Shown here piece by piece: positions 35,697 through 45,251 of a DNA stretch of 64,000 nt. The stretch is from Anaerosacchariphilus polymeriproducens (GTDB lineage: Bacteria; Bacillota; Clostridia; Lachnospirales; Lachnospiraceae), in assembly GCF_003363435.1 (NCBI RefSeq), contig NZ_QRCT01000029.1:1-64000 (forward strand). Direction: 5' to 3'. How positions within the stretch are numbered: the first letter of the stretch is position 1; every line of letters begins with the position of its first letter. The notes beneath the pieces are model-generated. The model made no database searches, had not been told where the DNA came from, and was given only the letters and a program-made list of their open reading frames with translations. A program made the translations under genes and the position numbers.

Positions 35697-37379
35697 TTAT
35701 TGCTTTATTTTTAAATCTTCATCAGTGAAAACTTCGCTAATAGCTGCGCCAGGCGCTACCATTGGCCATACCTTTTCATCTGAATCGATCATGCAATCAA
35801 TAACAACGGGTTCATTCAATTTCAAAGCATTCGCAAAAACTTCTTTAAATTCTTCTATAGAATTCACACGAAAACCTTTTGCTCCCATAGCCTCAGCAAA
35901 CTTCACAAAATCTACTTTATCATCTAATATTGTTGACGAGTATCTCTTTTCATAAAATATAGACTGCCATTGTCTTACCATGCCTAATACATGGTTATTC
36001 AGAACTACCTGTATGATTGGTATATTTAATCTTGTTGCAGTAGCAAGCTCATTCATATTCATACGAAAACATCCATCGCCTGCTATATTAATAACTGTTT
36101 TTTCAGGAGCTCCTATTTTGGCTCCAATACATGCACCAAGACCATATCCCATGGTACCTAAACCACCGGAAGTAATAAAAGTTCTCGGCTTTGTGAATTT
36201 ATAATATTGAGATGCCCATATCTGATGTTGGCCTACTTCTGTCGTAATTACTGTTTCTTCATCTGTCATTTTATAAATTTCTTCAATAACAGACTGTCCC
36301 GACAATTCACCTTTCGGATATTTTAACGGATACGTTTCTTTATATTTTTTTATATATGCAATCCATTCTTTATGATCTTGCTGTTCTAATTTTTTATTTA
36401 ATCGAATTAAGATTTCTTTTATATCACCGATAATACTGGAATGACTAATTATATTTTTATTAATTTCTGCCGGATCTATATCTATATGAAGTATTTTTGC
36501 ACCTTTTGCAAATTTTTTTTCATTTCCTATGACTCTATCACTAAAACGTACACCAATTCCAATTAATAAATCACATTCACTCACACCATAATTTGAAGTT
36601 TTGGTCCCATGCATTCCTAACATTCCAGTATAAAACTCATCTGTACCAGGATAAGCACCTTTTCCCATTAACGTATCGGTAACAGGAGCATCCACTTTAT
36701 GAACAAATTCAAATAATTCTTCTGCTGCATCTGAAATAACGGTTCCACCACCAACAAATATAAATGGTTTTTTTGATTTAAGAATTAATTTAATAGCTGT
36801 TTCCAAATCGTCTTCTTTTATTGTCTCAGTAATACGATTCACTTTTTCTATTTCTATTCTCTTATATTCTGTCTTATTAGCGGTAACATCTTTCGTAATA
36901 TCTACCAAAACCGGACCCGGTCTTCCTCTTTTCGCAATTTTAAAAGCTCTTCGAATCGTATCAGCCAAAACAGAAATATCCTTTACAATAAAATTATGTT
37001 TTGTAATTGGTGTTGTCACACCTGCGATATCTATTTCCTGAAAACTATCTCTTCCTAATAATGATGTTCCTACATTTGCAGTAATTGCTACTAAAGGTAC
37101 TGAATCCATATAGGCAGTTGCAATTCCTGTAACAAGATTAGTTGCGCCCGGTCCCGAAGTTGCTAAACATACACCAACTTTTCCGGTCACTCTTGCATAA
37201 CCGTCTGCCGCATGAGAAGCACCTTGTTCATGTGATGTCAAAATATGATTAATTTCATGACTATGTTGATACAAAGCATCATATATATTTAAAATTGATC
37301 CACCAGGATAACCAAATACTGTATCAACGCCTTGTTCCTTCAGGCATTCAATTAAAATTTCCGAACCATTCAATAACAT
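35697..37379 (-). CDS. ilvB: acetolactate synthase large (catalytic) subunit
   Basis: A 560-residue ThDP- and FAD-dependent enzyme condensing pyruvate with pyruvate or 2-ketobutyrate. The catalytic Glu is in HILTSHEQGASHAADGYAR near residue 48. The FAD-contact block is GRDSFQEIDIAGVTTPITKH, and the ThDP-binding GDGCFRMNMNELATATRLN is near residue 430. The C-terminus is complete. The gene follows ilvD by 47 bp and precedes serC, making a mixed branched-chain/serine operon. Its regulatory subunit ilvN lies about 30 kb away. Confidence 0.96.
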   Translation of the reverse strand: MLLNGSEILIECLKEQGVDTVFGYPGGSILNIYDALYQHSHEINHILTSHEQGASHAADGYARVTGKVGVCLATSGPGATNLVTGIATAYMDSVPLVAITANVGTSLLGRDSFQEIDIAGVTTPITKHNFIVKDISVLADTIRRAFKIAKRGRPGPVLVDITKDVTANKTEYKRIEIEKVNRITETIKEDDLETAIKLILKSKKPFIFVGGGTVISDAAEELFEFVHKVDAPVTDTLMGKGAYPGTDEFYTGMLGMHGTKTSNYGVSECDLLIGIGVRFSDRVIGNEKKFAKGAKILHIDIDPAEINKNIISHSSIIGDIKEILIRLNKKLEQQDHKEWIAYIKKYKETYPLKYPKGELSGQSVIEEIYKMTDEETVITTEVGQHQIWASQYYKFTKPRTFITSGGLGTMGYGLGACIGAKIGAPEKTVINIAGDGCFRMNMNELATATRLNIPIIQVVLNNHVLGMVRQWQSIFYEKRYSSTILDDKVDFVKFAEAMGAKGFRVNSIEEFKEVFANALKLNEPVVIDCMIDSDEKVWPMVAPGAAISEVFTDEDLKIKQ

Positions 37380-37426
37380 ACAGTAATCCTCTCTTTCTAT
37401 CTGAAGTAAGTACTACCTTTATACTA

Positions 37427-39091
37427 TTATTTCTTATTTAAAATAGCTCCTTTATTTCCTGATGTAACCATAGATGCATAACGTGCCATATATCCAGTAG
37501 TAACTTTTGGTTCTCTCGGATGCCATTTTGCTCTTCTTGCTTCAAGTTCTTCATCTGAAACGACAAAATCTAATTTATTTTCCGGAATATTTATTTTAAT
37601 AATATCCCCTTCTTCTACCAATGCGATATTTCCTCCAACTGCCGCTTCCGGCGATACGTGACCAATTGATGCGCCTCTTGATGCTCCTGAAAAACGTCCA
37701 TCTGTAATTAAAGCAACACTGGAACCTAATCCCATCCCGGCAATTGCAGAAGTAGGATTTAGCATTTCACGCATTCCTGGACCTCCTTTCGGCCCTTCGT
37801 AACGAATAACAACAACATCTCCAGCCACAATTTTGCCACCCTTTATAGCTTCAATTGCATCTTCTTCACAATCGAACACTCTTGCCGGACCTTCATGTAC
37901 CATCATTTCAGGCGCTACTGCTGAACGTTTAACAACACCGGAATCTGGGGCCAAATTACCTTTTAGTACTGCAATTCCTCCCGTTTTACTATAAGGGTTC
38001 TCTGCCGGACGGATTACTTCTGTATTTATATTGTTACACCCTTTAATATTTTCTCCTACTGTTTTCCCGGTAACTGTAATCAAATCGGTATATAACAAAT
38101 CTTTCTTCATCAATTCGTTCATAACAGCATAAACCCCGCCAGCTTCATTTAAATCTTCAATATATGTGTGACCGGCTGGTGCCAAATGACATAAATTTGG
38201 CGTCTTTGCACTTATTTCGTTGGCAATGTCTAAATTTAAATCTATCCCAACTTCATTCGCTATAGCGGGTAAATGTAGCATACTGTTTGTAGAACATCCT
38301 AATGCCATATCAACTGTCAGCGCATTCATAAAGGCTTTTTCTGTCATGATATCCCTTGGACAAATATTTTTTTCAAATAATTCCATAACTTTCATTCCTG
38401 CCTGCTTTGCTAAGCGTATTCTTTCGGAATAAACAGCCGGAATCGTTCCATTTCCTTTTAATCCCATTCCTAAAGCTTCTGTTAAACAATTCATACTATT
38501 GGCTGTATACATACCAGAACAAGAACCACAAGTAGGACAGGCTTTATTTTCATATTCTTCTACTTCTTCTAAATCCATGTTACCGGCAGCATATGCTCCA
38601 ACTGCCTCAAACATACTAGATAAACTTGTTTTTTCTCCATGTACACGACCGGCTAACATTGGACCTCCAGACACAAATACTGTCGGTACATTAACACGTG
38701 CAGCTGCCATTAACAGACCAGGTACATTTTTGTCACAGTTAGGTACCATAACAAGTGCATCAAAAGCATGTGCAATTGCCATACACTCTGTAGAATCTGC
38801 AATTAAATCACGCGTTGCAAGAGAATATTTCATACCGATATGTCCCATTGCAATACCATCACAAACTGCAATTGCCGGAAATACAATAGGAGTTCCTCCT
38901 GCCATTGCTACTCCCTGTTTCACTGCATTAACTATTTTGTCTAAATTTATATGTCCTGGAACGATTTCATTATAAGAACTAACAATACCTACTAATGGAC
39001 GTTCCATTTCTTCTTTTGTCAAACCTAAGGCATTAAATAAAGATCTATGAGGTGCCTGCTGCATCCCTTTGGTAACTGAATCACTTTTCAT
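37427..39091 (-). CDS. ilvD: dihydroxy-acid dehydratase
   Basis: A 554-residue iron-sulfur dehydratase giving the 2-keto acids of valine and isoleucine. Cluster ligands are visible in [15 protein letters not shown] and [39 protein letters not shown] and [18 protein letters not shown] near the C-terminus are also family marks. ATG 39091 has AAGGAGAAG upstream; 13 additional in-frame codons upstream have no ribosome binding site. It is 50 bp downstream of leuB. Confidence 0.96.
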   Translation of the reverse strand: MKSDSVTKGMQQAPHRSLFNALGLTKEEMERPLVGIVSSYNEIVPGHINLDKIVNAVKQGVAMAGGTPIVFPAIAVCDGIAMGHIGMKYSLATRDLIADSTECMAIAHAFDALVMVPNCDKNVPGLLMAAARVNVPTVFVSGGPMLAGRVHGEKTSLSSMFEAVGAYAAGNMDLEEVEEYENKACPTCGSCSGMYTANSMNCLTEALGMGLKGNGTIPAVYSERIRLAKQAGMKVMELFEKNICPRDIMTEKAFMNALTVDMALGCSTNSMLHLPAIANEVGIDLNLDIANEISAKTPNLCHLAPAGHTYIEDLNEAGGVYAVMNELMKKDLLYTDLITVTGKTVGENIKGCNNINTEVIRPAENPYSKTGGIAVLKGNLAPDSGVVKRSAVAPEMMVHEGPARVFDCEEDAIEAIKGGKIVAGDVVVIRYEGPKGGPGMREMLNPTSAIAGMGLGSSVALITDGRFSGASRGASIGHVSPEAAVGGNIALVEEGDIIKINIPENKLDFVVSDEELEARRAKWHPREPKVTTGYMARYASMVTSGNKGAILNKK

Positions 39092-39141
39092 TTTTATCTT
39101 CTCCTTATACCTAAATTTATTTATAATCAAATTTTATCTCT

Positions 39142-40227
39142 TTATCGAATTCGTTCTGTAATCAGATCTCCCATCTTTATGGTTCCGACTAACGTTTTCC
39201 CTTTAGACATAATATCAACGGTACGATAACTATCTATTAGAACTTGTTTAACTGCCGTTTCTATTGCATCCGCTTCTTTTTCTAAATCAAAAGAATAACG
39301 TAACATCATGGCAGCAGACAGAATAGTCGCAATAGGGTTTGCAATGTCTTTTCCCGCAATATCCGGTGCAGAACCATGACTCGGTTCATATAAGCCTAGT
39401 TTACCTTCATTTAAGCTGGCAGAAGAAAGCATCCCGATAGACCCTGTAACCATACTTGCTTCATCAGACAGAATATCTCCGAACATGTTCTCTGTCAGGA
39501 TAACATCAAATTGCTTGGGGTCTTTTACTAATTGCATTGCACAATTATCAATCAACATATGTTCCAACATTACTTCCGGATAATCTTTTGCAACTTCTTC
39601 TACAACTTTTCTCCATAACCTAGAAGAATCCAATACATTTGCCTTATCAACACTGCATACCTTCTTCCTTCTTTTTATAGCAATTTCGAAGGCACGTTTC
39701 GCAATTCTTCTAATTTCTTTCTCATCATATGCTAACGTATCAATCGCTTTCTCTATACCATTTTCTATAAATGTCTTCCTTTCACCAAAATAGAGCCCGC
39801 CAGTCAATTCTCTCATGATAACCATATCAAAGCCATTCCCAATAATTTCATCACGAAGTGGACACGCTTCCTTGAGTTCTTTATATAAATAAGCAGGTCT
39901 TACATTCGCAAATAAATTTAATTCTTTACGTATCTTCAATAGTCCGGCTTCCGGTCTTTTCTCTGGTTCCAGCTGATACCATGGAGATGATTTCGCATCT
40001 CCACCGATAGAGCCCATAAGAATTGAATCACTATTTCTTGCTTCCTTTATAGCTTCTTCTGTCAACGGGATCCCATGAACATCAATAGAAGCTCCACCTA
40101 ATAAAATCTCTTTATATTCAAATGAATGCCCATATATGGCACATACTCTATCTAATACTTTCCTAGCTTCTCTTGTGATTTCCGGTCCTATCCCATCACC
40201 TGGAATAATTGCTACTCGATAGTTCAT
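39142..40227 (-). CDS. leuB: 3-isopropylmalate dehydrogenase
   Basis: A 361-residue NAD-dependent decarboxylating dehydrogenase of leucine synthesis. It begins [18 protein letters not shown]. Substrate-binding residues lie in [32 protein letters not shown] and [15 protein letters not shown], with the metal site in [20 protein letters not shown]. The NAD-binding loop is [21 protein letters not shown] 40227 follows GGGAGG; six codons of the longer frame contain that ribosome binding site. It heads the leuB-ilvD-ilvB-serC-serA-DUF1015 run. Confidence 0.96.
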   Translation of the reverse strand: MNYRVAIIPGDGIGPEITREARKVLDRVCAIYGHSFEYKEILLGGASIDVHGIPLTEEAIKEARNSDSILMGSIGGDAKSSPWYQLEPEKRPEAGLLKIRKELNLFANVRPAYLYKELKEACPLRDEIIGNGFDMVIMRELTGGLYFGERKTFIENGIEKAIDTLAYDEKEIRRIAKRAFEIAIKRRKKVCSVDKANVLDSSRLWRKVVEEVAKDYPEVMLEHMLIDNCAMQLVKDPKQFDVILTENMFGDILSDEASMVTGSIGMLSSASLNEGKLGLYEPSHGSAPDIAGKDIANPIATILSAAMMLRYSFDLEKEADAIETAVKQVLIDSYRTVDIMSKGKTLVGTIKMGDLITERIR

Positions 40228-40290
40228 GAAATCCTCCCTTTCCATTTATCTTAAATTTGTCTTTATCTCATCATCACATTAAACAACTAA

Positions 40291-40319
40291 ATTATAGCAC
40301 TTCATTCTCTTAAAGTCCA
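40291..40319 (-). promoter_or_regulatory. promoter for the leuB-ilvD-ilvB-ser operon
   Basis: On the minus strand a perfect TATAAT (40291-40296) is preceded at 17 bp by TGGACT (40314-40319, four of six consensus). The implied leader is only about 57 nt, too short for a T-box or leader-peptide attenuator. Confidence 0.55.
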
Positions 40320-40441
40320 TTGTTAATATAATATATTATTTGTTTATAGATTTCAACTGTAATAAATATTTTCTGTCATTTTTTTGTCAAACTGTCTTTT
40401 TTCGTTCAAGATTTTGTTAAAATTGACTTTTGAGTAAAGTA

Positions 40442-40469
40442 AAACAGCATTCCCTTAAGAATGCTGTTT
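40442..40469 (-). terminator. hairpin terminator downstream of yajC
   Basis: AAACAGCATTC (40442-40452) pairs perfectly with GAATGCTGTTT (40459-40469), an 11-bp stem starting nine nt beyond the yajC stop. The U-tract is short. Confidence 0.75.
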
Positions 40470-40477
40470 AAAAAAAT

Positions 40478-40786
40478 TTATTCTACTTCTGGTTTTTCAA
40501 CTTGCGCAATCGCTTCTTTTTGCATTGGTATACGACAATTTTTATTATTTCCAAATTCAACAATAATAGTATCTTCTGAAATATCAATGACAATACCATA
40601 GAAGCCGCTGGTTGTAAGAATCGTATCTCCATTGGCTATCTCAGAAAGCATCTGAGCTTTTCTTCTCTGTTCTTTCTTTTGAGGACGAATCATCATAAAA
40701 TATATCAGAGCAAACATTGCTACAATCCAAAACAACATGCCATAAGTTCCCCATGCTGACGTATTTGAATTTGCTAAAACAAACAT
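40478..40786 (-). CDS. yajC: preprotein translocase subunit YajC
   Basis: A 102-residue single-span membrane protein associated with SecDF. The N-terminal helix GMLFWIVAMFALIYFMMIRP is followed by the family motif RPQKKEQRRKAQML and the beta-rich region IANGDTILTTSGFYGIVIDI. ATG 40786 has GGAGGG at seven nt; 13 further in-frame codons upstream have no such site. It lies downstream of tgt, the usual bacterial pairing. Confidence 0.93.
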   Translation of the reverse strand: MFVLANSNTSAWGTYGMLFWIVAMFALIYFMMIRPQKKEQRRKAQMLSEIANGDTILTTSGFYGIVIDISEDTIIVEFGNNKNCRIPMQKEAIAQVEKPEVE

Positions 40787-40894
40787 CGGTTTCCCTCCTA
40801 ATTTCCTTTTCCTATTCTTTGACATAATGTCACTACAGCCATTTTACACAAAATAGTCGGAATCAGCAAGTACTTTTTGGAAATTTCTACTTTT

Positions 40895-42022
40895 TTATAT
40901 TTGTGTCATTCGTCTGATTTTCTCAGTTTTATATTTTTTATAATTTCCTTGTTCGATAGCTTCTCTAATTTCTTCCATCATCGTATTATAAAAATATAAA
41001 TTATGCATAACGCATAGTCTCATACCAAGCATTTCTTTTGCCTTTAATAAATGACGGATATATGCTCTGCTGTAAGCCTGACAGGCCGGACACTGACAGC
41101 CTTCTTCAATGGGCCTGTCATCTAATTCAAATTTCTGATTAAATAAGTTGATTTTCCCATTATTTGTATATAGATGTCCATGACGACCATTACGGGTCGG
41201 ATACACACAATCAAAAAAATCAACACCTCTATCAACTGCTTCTAATATATTGAACGGAGTACCGACTCCCATCAAATAGGTCGGTTTATTAATTGGTAAA
41301 TGCTCTACTGTTGCATCTAGAATATGATACATTTCTTCGTGTGTCTCTCCTACTGCCAGACCACCTACCGCATAACCGTCCAAATCCATTTCTGCTATCC
41401 GTTTCGCATGTTCAATTCTAATTTCATCAAATATAGCTCCTTGGTTAATTCCAAATAGTAACTGTTTTTTGTTGATCGTATCTTCTAATTGATTTAACCG
41501 GTTCAATTCATTCTTACAACGCTCCAGCCATCGAGTGGTCCGTTCTACAGAACTTTCTACATATTCTTTCGGTGCTTTACTTGATGGACATTCATCAAAT
41601 GCCATAGCTATCGTAGAAGCTAGATTTGATTGAATTCTCATGCTCTCTTCAGGTCCCATGAAAATTTTTCTACCATCTACATGTGATTGAAAATAAACAC
41701 CTTCCTCTTTTATTTTTCTAAGACTTGCTAAAGAAAAAACCTGAAATCCACCTGAATCTGTCAAAATAGGTTTGTCCCAAACCATAAATTTATGGAGTCC
41801 TCCCAATTGTCTCACTACCTGGTCACCAGGACGTACATGTAAATGATAAGTATTTGATAACTGCACTTGTGTCTTTAAAGTTTGCAAATCTTGCGTAGAT
41901 ACTGCACCTTTTATTGCCGCTGCTGTTCCTACATTCATGAACACCGGTGTCTGAATCGTTCCATGTACAGTTTTCAGCTCTCCTCGTTTCGCCTTACCAT
42001 CTTGCTTTATTATTCGATACAT
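40895..42022 (-). CDS. tgt: queuine/preQ1 tRNA-guanine transglycosylase
   Basis: A 375-residue enzyme exchanging G34 of GUN-anticodon tRNAs for preQ1. The substrate-site motif ILTDSGGFQVFSLASL is near residue 90. The catalytic Asp is in FDCVYPTRNGRHG near residue 265. The structural zinc is bound by GCQCPACQAYSRAYIRHL plus a later His. ATG 42022 has AAAGGAG upstream and gives the normal start; 16 in-frame codons before it look non-coding. Together with queH it indicates a queuosine pathway. Confidence 0.95.
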   Translation of the reverse strand: MYRIIKQDGKAKRGELKTVHGTIQTPVFMNVGTAAAIKGAVSTQDLQTLKTQVQLSNTYHLHVRPGDQVVRQLGGLHKFMVWDKPILTDSGGFQVFSLASLRKIKEEGVYFQSHVDGRKIFMGPEESMRIQSNLASTIAMAFDECPSSKAPKEYVESSVERTTRWLERCKNELNRLNQLEDTINKKQLLFGINQGAIFDEIRIEHAKRIAEMDLDGYAVGGLAVGETHEEMYHILDATVEHLPINKPTYLMGVGTPFNILEAVDRGVDFFDCVYPTRNGRHGHLYTNNGKINLFNQKFELDDRPIEEGCQCPACQAYSRAYIRHLLKAKEMLGMRLCVMHNLYFYNTMMEEIREAIEQGNYKKYKTEKIRRMTQI

Positions 42023-42163
42023 CTTCTGCTCCTTTTTTTCTAGCTGATGTTCATTCGTATCTTCTTCCACAACAACGCTTTGAACAAAAACTATTTCTAT
42101 ACTTCCCTCCTATTTTATCGAAAACTAAAGATGCATGCAAGTAGTTTTCTAAATGACAAAAGA

Positions 42164-42180
42164 CCACGTAATTTACGTGG
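42164..42180. terminator. 17-bp palindrome CCACGTAA-T-TTACGTGG
   Basis: Perfect 8-bp arms with a single central base, extended by AAAG/CTTT. On the minus strand it is followed by UCUUUUG. It may be a terminator-like leader structure ahead of tgt or a protein-binding site. Confidence 0.45.
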
Positions 42181-42273
42181 CCTTTGCTGGAATGACTAAT
42201 CAATCTATATAGATTTAACTAGCTGGTGAAATTAAATTGCATTCCATGCTTTGAAAGAATGAGTATGATAAAA

Positions 42274-42306
42274 CAAAAAAAGCGACTGAGTTTCAATCTC
42301 AGACGC
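42274..42306 (-). terminator. rho-independent terminator for argS
   Basis: GCG-A-CTGAG (42282-42290) pairs with CTCAG-A-CGC (42298-42306) around TTTCAAT. On the minus strand the stem is followed by seven U residues, 76 nt beyond the argS stop. Confidence 0.85.
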
Positions 42307-42381
42307 CTTTGTCTTATAATGTTATTATATACAATGATATGATAAAGTCAACCCCTAATCTATTTTTAATTAAAGTATTTT

Positions 42382-44148
42382 TTACATGCGATCAGGAGCT
42401 GAAAATCCTAATAAATCGATATTGGTTTCCAAAACTTTTTGTGTTAATTCAAGTAATTTAATCCAACTAGCTTGTTGGATATGATTTTCTTCACTGATTA
42501 TTTTGGTCTCATGATAAAAACGATTAAATGCATTCGCTATGTCATAAATATAAGAACAAATCTTATGTGGTGCAATTTCTTCAAAACTATTTTCAATAAT
42601 ACTATTAAATTTTGCAAGTTCTAGCATAAGACTCTTTTCACTATCACTTGCGGCAGGTAAAACGGAAGCTTTTGAAGCATCTCTTCCCCCTTGCATATAT
42701 TTACTAAGTATAGATTTAATACGTACAATCGTATACAAAATATAAGGCCCTGTATTTCCTTCAAAAGATGTAAATCGGTCTATATCAAATATATAATCTT
42801 TGCTAGCCTGATTCGATAAATCTCCATACTTTACAGCGGATAGAGCAACAATTTTCGCAGTTTTTCTTGCTTCCTCTTCTTCTACTGCATGATTTTGTAC
42901 AATCTTTTGATACATTTCATCATTAATACTTTCAATTAATAATTCCAAACGCATAACTCCGCCTTCTCTGGTCTTAAAAGGCTTTCCGTCTTTTCCATTC
43001 ATCGTACCAAATCCAAGAAATTGCAGCTTCGTATCTTCTTCTACTAATTTTGTTTTTTTGGCACATCGGAATACTTGTTCAAAATACAATTCCTGACGCT
43101 TGTCCACCACATAGATTATTTCATCCGGATTAAATAATTTCATCCGTTCAACAATTGTAGCCAAATCTGTTGTATTATATAGAGAAGCTCCATCTGATTT
43201 TAATATCATGCAAGGTGGTATTTCTTTCGTATCAGTCTCTTCTTTCACATCAACTACCAATGCACCATCGCTAATGTGTGCATAACCGTTTTCCTTCATA
43301 TACTTCACCATATCAGGAATATACGGCTGGGCATCTGATTCCCCTTTCCACAATTCAAAAGATACATTCAAATTTTCATAGTTTTTCTTCAAATCGTTTA
43401 CAGAAACTGTAAGAATATGCTGAAGAAGTGCCTGATAACCACGTTTTCCATTCTGAAGCTGGAACGTTGCATCCATAGCTTCTGCTTTATATTCCGGATG
43501 TTCTTTCGAATACGCACTTGCAGTCGGATAAATCTCCTCTAATTCAGCAATCGTAAAAGGAGCTTCTTTGGGGTAATCGCCGTCAAACTCATCCTGAAAA
43601 TATACTAAATCTGGTTTACGTTTCTTCAACTCTGTTATGATCAATCCCATCTGAAGACCCCAATCACCAAGATGTACATCACCGATCATATTGTGTCCTA
43701 CAAATTTGCCAATCCGCTTAACACTCTCACCTATGATTGCAGAACGAAGATGTCCTACATGAAGCGGTTTTGCAACATTGGGACCTCCATAATCTATGAT
43801 AATTGTTTTTGGATTTTCAACTTTTTCACATCCCAATCGCTCATCCATCTGCATCTTTTCTAAATAATGAGATAAGAATTTAGTATCTAATTTCATATTT
43901 AAAAAACCTGGTTGTACTGCTGATACTTCAGAAAATATCATGCTTCCATTTATATTTTCAGCTACTTCATTTGCAATGATAATCGGCGCCTTCTTATATT
44001 CTTTGGCGGCAGATAATGCTCCGTTACACTGATATTCACATAAATCCGGTCTATTTGATAAAGTCACCTTGGCATATTTCTCATCATACCCACTTGCTCG
44101 AAATGCAGCAACGACTTCATTGGTTATAAAATCAAGTATTTTTCTCAT
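42382..44148 (-). CDS. argS: arginyl-tRNA synthetase
   Basis: A 588-residue class Ia synthetase. The N-terminal Arg-tRNA-binding domain precedes the HIGH-type motif NVAKPLHVGHLRSAIIG near residue 120. The catalytic domain includes ILKSDGASLYNTTDLATI and FGTMNGKDGKPFKTREGG. The C-terminal DALR anticodon-binding domain ends ETNIDLLGFSAPDRM, typical for ArgS. As in many ArgS proteins a canonical KMSKS is absent. GGAGG precedes the ATG. It is downstream of the DapF-like gene, with a hairpin between. Confidence 0.96.
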   Translation of the reverse strand: MRKILDFITNEVVAAFRASGYDEKYAKVTLSNRPDLCEYQCNGALSAAKEYKKAPIIIANEVAENINGSMIFSEVSAVQPGFLNMKLDTKFLSHYLEKMQMDERLGCEKVENPKTIIIDYGGPNVAKPLHVGHLRSAIIGESVKRIGKFVGHNMIGDVHLGDWGLQMGLIITELKKRKPDLVYFQDEFDGDYPKEAPFTIAELEEIYPTASAYSKEHPEYKAEAMDATFQLQNGKRGYQALLQHILTVSVNDLKKNYENLNVSFELWKGESDAQPYIPDMVKYMKENGYAHISDGALVVDVKEETDTKEIPPCMILKSDGASLYNTTDLATIVERMKLFNPDEIIYVVDKRQELYFEQVFRCAKKTKLVEEDTKLQFLGFGTMNGKDGKPFKTREGGVMRLELLIESINDEMYQKIVQNHAVEEEEARKTAKIVALSAVKYGDLSNQASKDYIFDIDRFTSFEGNTGPYILYTIVRIKSILSKYMQGGRDASKASVLPAASDSEKSLMLELAKFNSIIENSFEEIAPHKICSYIYDIANAFNRFYHETKIISEENHIQQASWIKLLELTQKVLETNIDLLGFSAPDRM

Positions 44149-44174
44149 TAGAGCCTCCTATGTTTTTATAATTA

Positions 44175-44208
44175 AAAATACCTTTACATCAAAGTATAAA
44201 GGTATTTT
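44175..44208 (-). terminator. hairpin between the dapF-like gene and argS
   Basis: AAAATACCTTTA (44175-44186) pairs perfectly with TAAAGGTATTTT (44197-44208). On the minus strand it is followed by UAAUUAUAAAAA. It starts 21 nt after the dapF-like stop and 27 nt before argS. Confidence 0.65.
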
Positions 44209-44228
44209 CAAAATTTGTAAATATTCAT

Positions 44229-45074
44229 TTATGCAAAAAAGTCTTCCGCTAATGTAAATGTTCCTACTGTACCGACTGTTCCTGTCATGAAAATTTCCAT
44301 ATCCTCCATTATCTCAACACAAAGACTTCCTCCCTGCATATGAACCATGACCTTAGAATTAATCAAACCCATACGATATGCTGCTGCAGCTGCCGCACAT
44401 GCACTGGTTCCGGAAGCTAAAGTATATCCTGAACCTCGTTCATAAATTTCAATTTTTATATTATCTCTATCTTGAACTTCTAATAATTGCATATTTATTC
44501 GGTTAAGAAAACAAGATGCACCTTCTACATAAGGTCCAAGTTCTTTCGCTTTTTGACTCGTAACCTCTTCCGCCATAATAATACAATGAGGATTACCTAA
44601 AGAAAGACATGTGGTATTATAATAAGCATCTTTAAATTTCATGCGTTGATTCACAATTTCCCCTAATTCACTTATTAATGGGATTTTTTTTGTAGAAAAA
44701 TCAGCTTTTCCCATGGAAACTTTCATTGTAGTACCTTCTTCGTCCATAAATTCAATTTCCACATCTCCACTACGAGTAGTCAATGTAAATTTTTTCTCAT
44801 TAACATAACCTTCATCTAATAAATACTTAGCAAAAATACGAACACCATTTCCACTGATCTCTGCTTCACTTCCATCTGAATTGTATATTTTTACTTCAAT
44901 TTTATCCTCATCTGTTAATGGACCATACAAAAGCCCATCCGCACCTACTCCAAAATTCCTCCGGCAGATCATTTCAATTTTTCTGTCTTGTAGGTGGATT
45001 TTATTTTTATTAGGATCTAAAACTAAATAATCATTTCCTAAACCATGATATTTTTTTAATTGTATTGTATTCAT
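44229..45074 (-). CDS. diaminopimelate epimerase-family protein lacking both catalytic Cys
   Basis: A 281-residue DapF-fold protein. YHGLGNDYLVLDP at the start, RNFGVGADGLLYGP, YNSDGSEAEISGNGVRIFAKYL, LGNPHCIIM and YERGSGYTLASGTSACAAAA are all DapF blocks. In DapF the two bases of the cofactor-free racemisation are Cys in CGNGxR and Cys in ACGTGACA. Here both are Ser (AGT in SGNGVR, about residue 74, and TCC in ASGTSACA, about residue 221). The remaining fold looks intact. It may be a separate epimerase or isomerase subfamily, or a weak DapF, so I withhold the gene symbol. ATG 45074 has AGGAGG upstream; eight earlier codons include that site. Confidence 0.8.
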   Translation of the reverse strand: MNTIQLKKYHGLGNDYLVLDPNKNKIHLQDRKIEMICRRNFGVGADGLLYGPLTDEDKIEVKIYNSDGSEAEISGNGVRIFAKYLLDEGYVNEKKFTLTTRSGDVEIEFMDEEGTTMKVSMGKADFSTKKIPLISELGEIVNQRMKFKDAYYNTTCLSLGNPHCIIMAEEVTSQKAKELGPYVEGASCFLNRINMQLLEVQDRDNIKIEIYERGSGYTLASGTSACAAAAAAYRMGLINSKVMVHMQGGSLCVEIMEDMEIFMTGTVGTVGTFTLAEDFFA

Positions 45075-45251
45075 CTTAATTCCTCCTATCCATCTCACAC
45101 AATTTATTATCTAATTATATTATATCAATCATTTTCACATATAATAGTGAATAAATTGCTTGAAACATTGCAAAAAATGCTCTATATTATAGATTAAGTA
45201 AAAAACTAAATTGTTTTTGATACCTGCGTTAAAAGAATGGGAGAATATTAT

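Larger units (their letters stand above)
42023..42381. other. 359-bp gene-free region between argS and tgt
   Basis: It contains the argS terminator (42274-42306), a 17-bp perfect palindrome (42164-42180) and an AATCTATATAGATT palindrome (42202-42215) inside a GGAATG/CATTCC inverted repeat. No coding frame is convincing. I looked for a preQ1 riboswitch upstream of tgt and did not recognise one. Confidence 0.65.

Noticed and set aside
38499-38975. Plus-strand frame of 158 codons opposite ilvD
   Set aside because: It lies wholly within the well-supported ilvD gene and has no ribosome binding site.
40228-40290. Possible T-box ahead of leuB
   Set aside because: The predicted leader is about 57 nt and lacks any T-box motif or terminator.
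42071-42180. preQ1 riboswitch upstream of tgt
   Set aside because: No match to the preQ1-I core pattern was found by eye.
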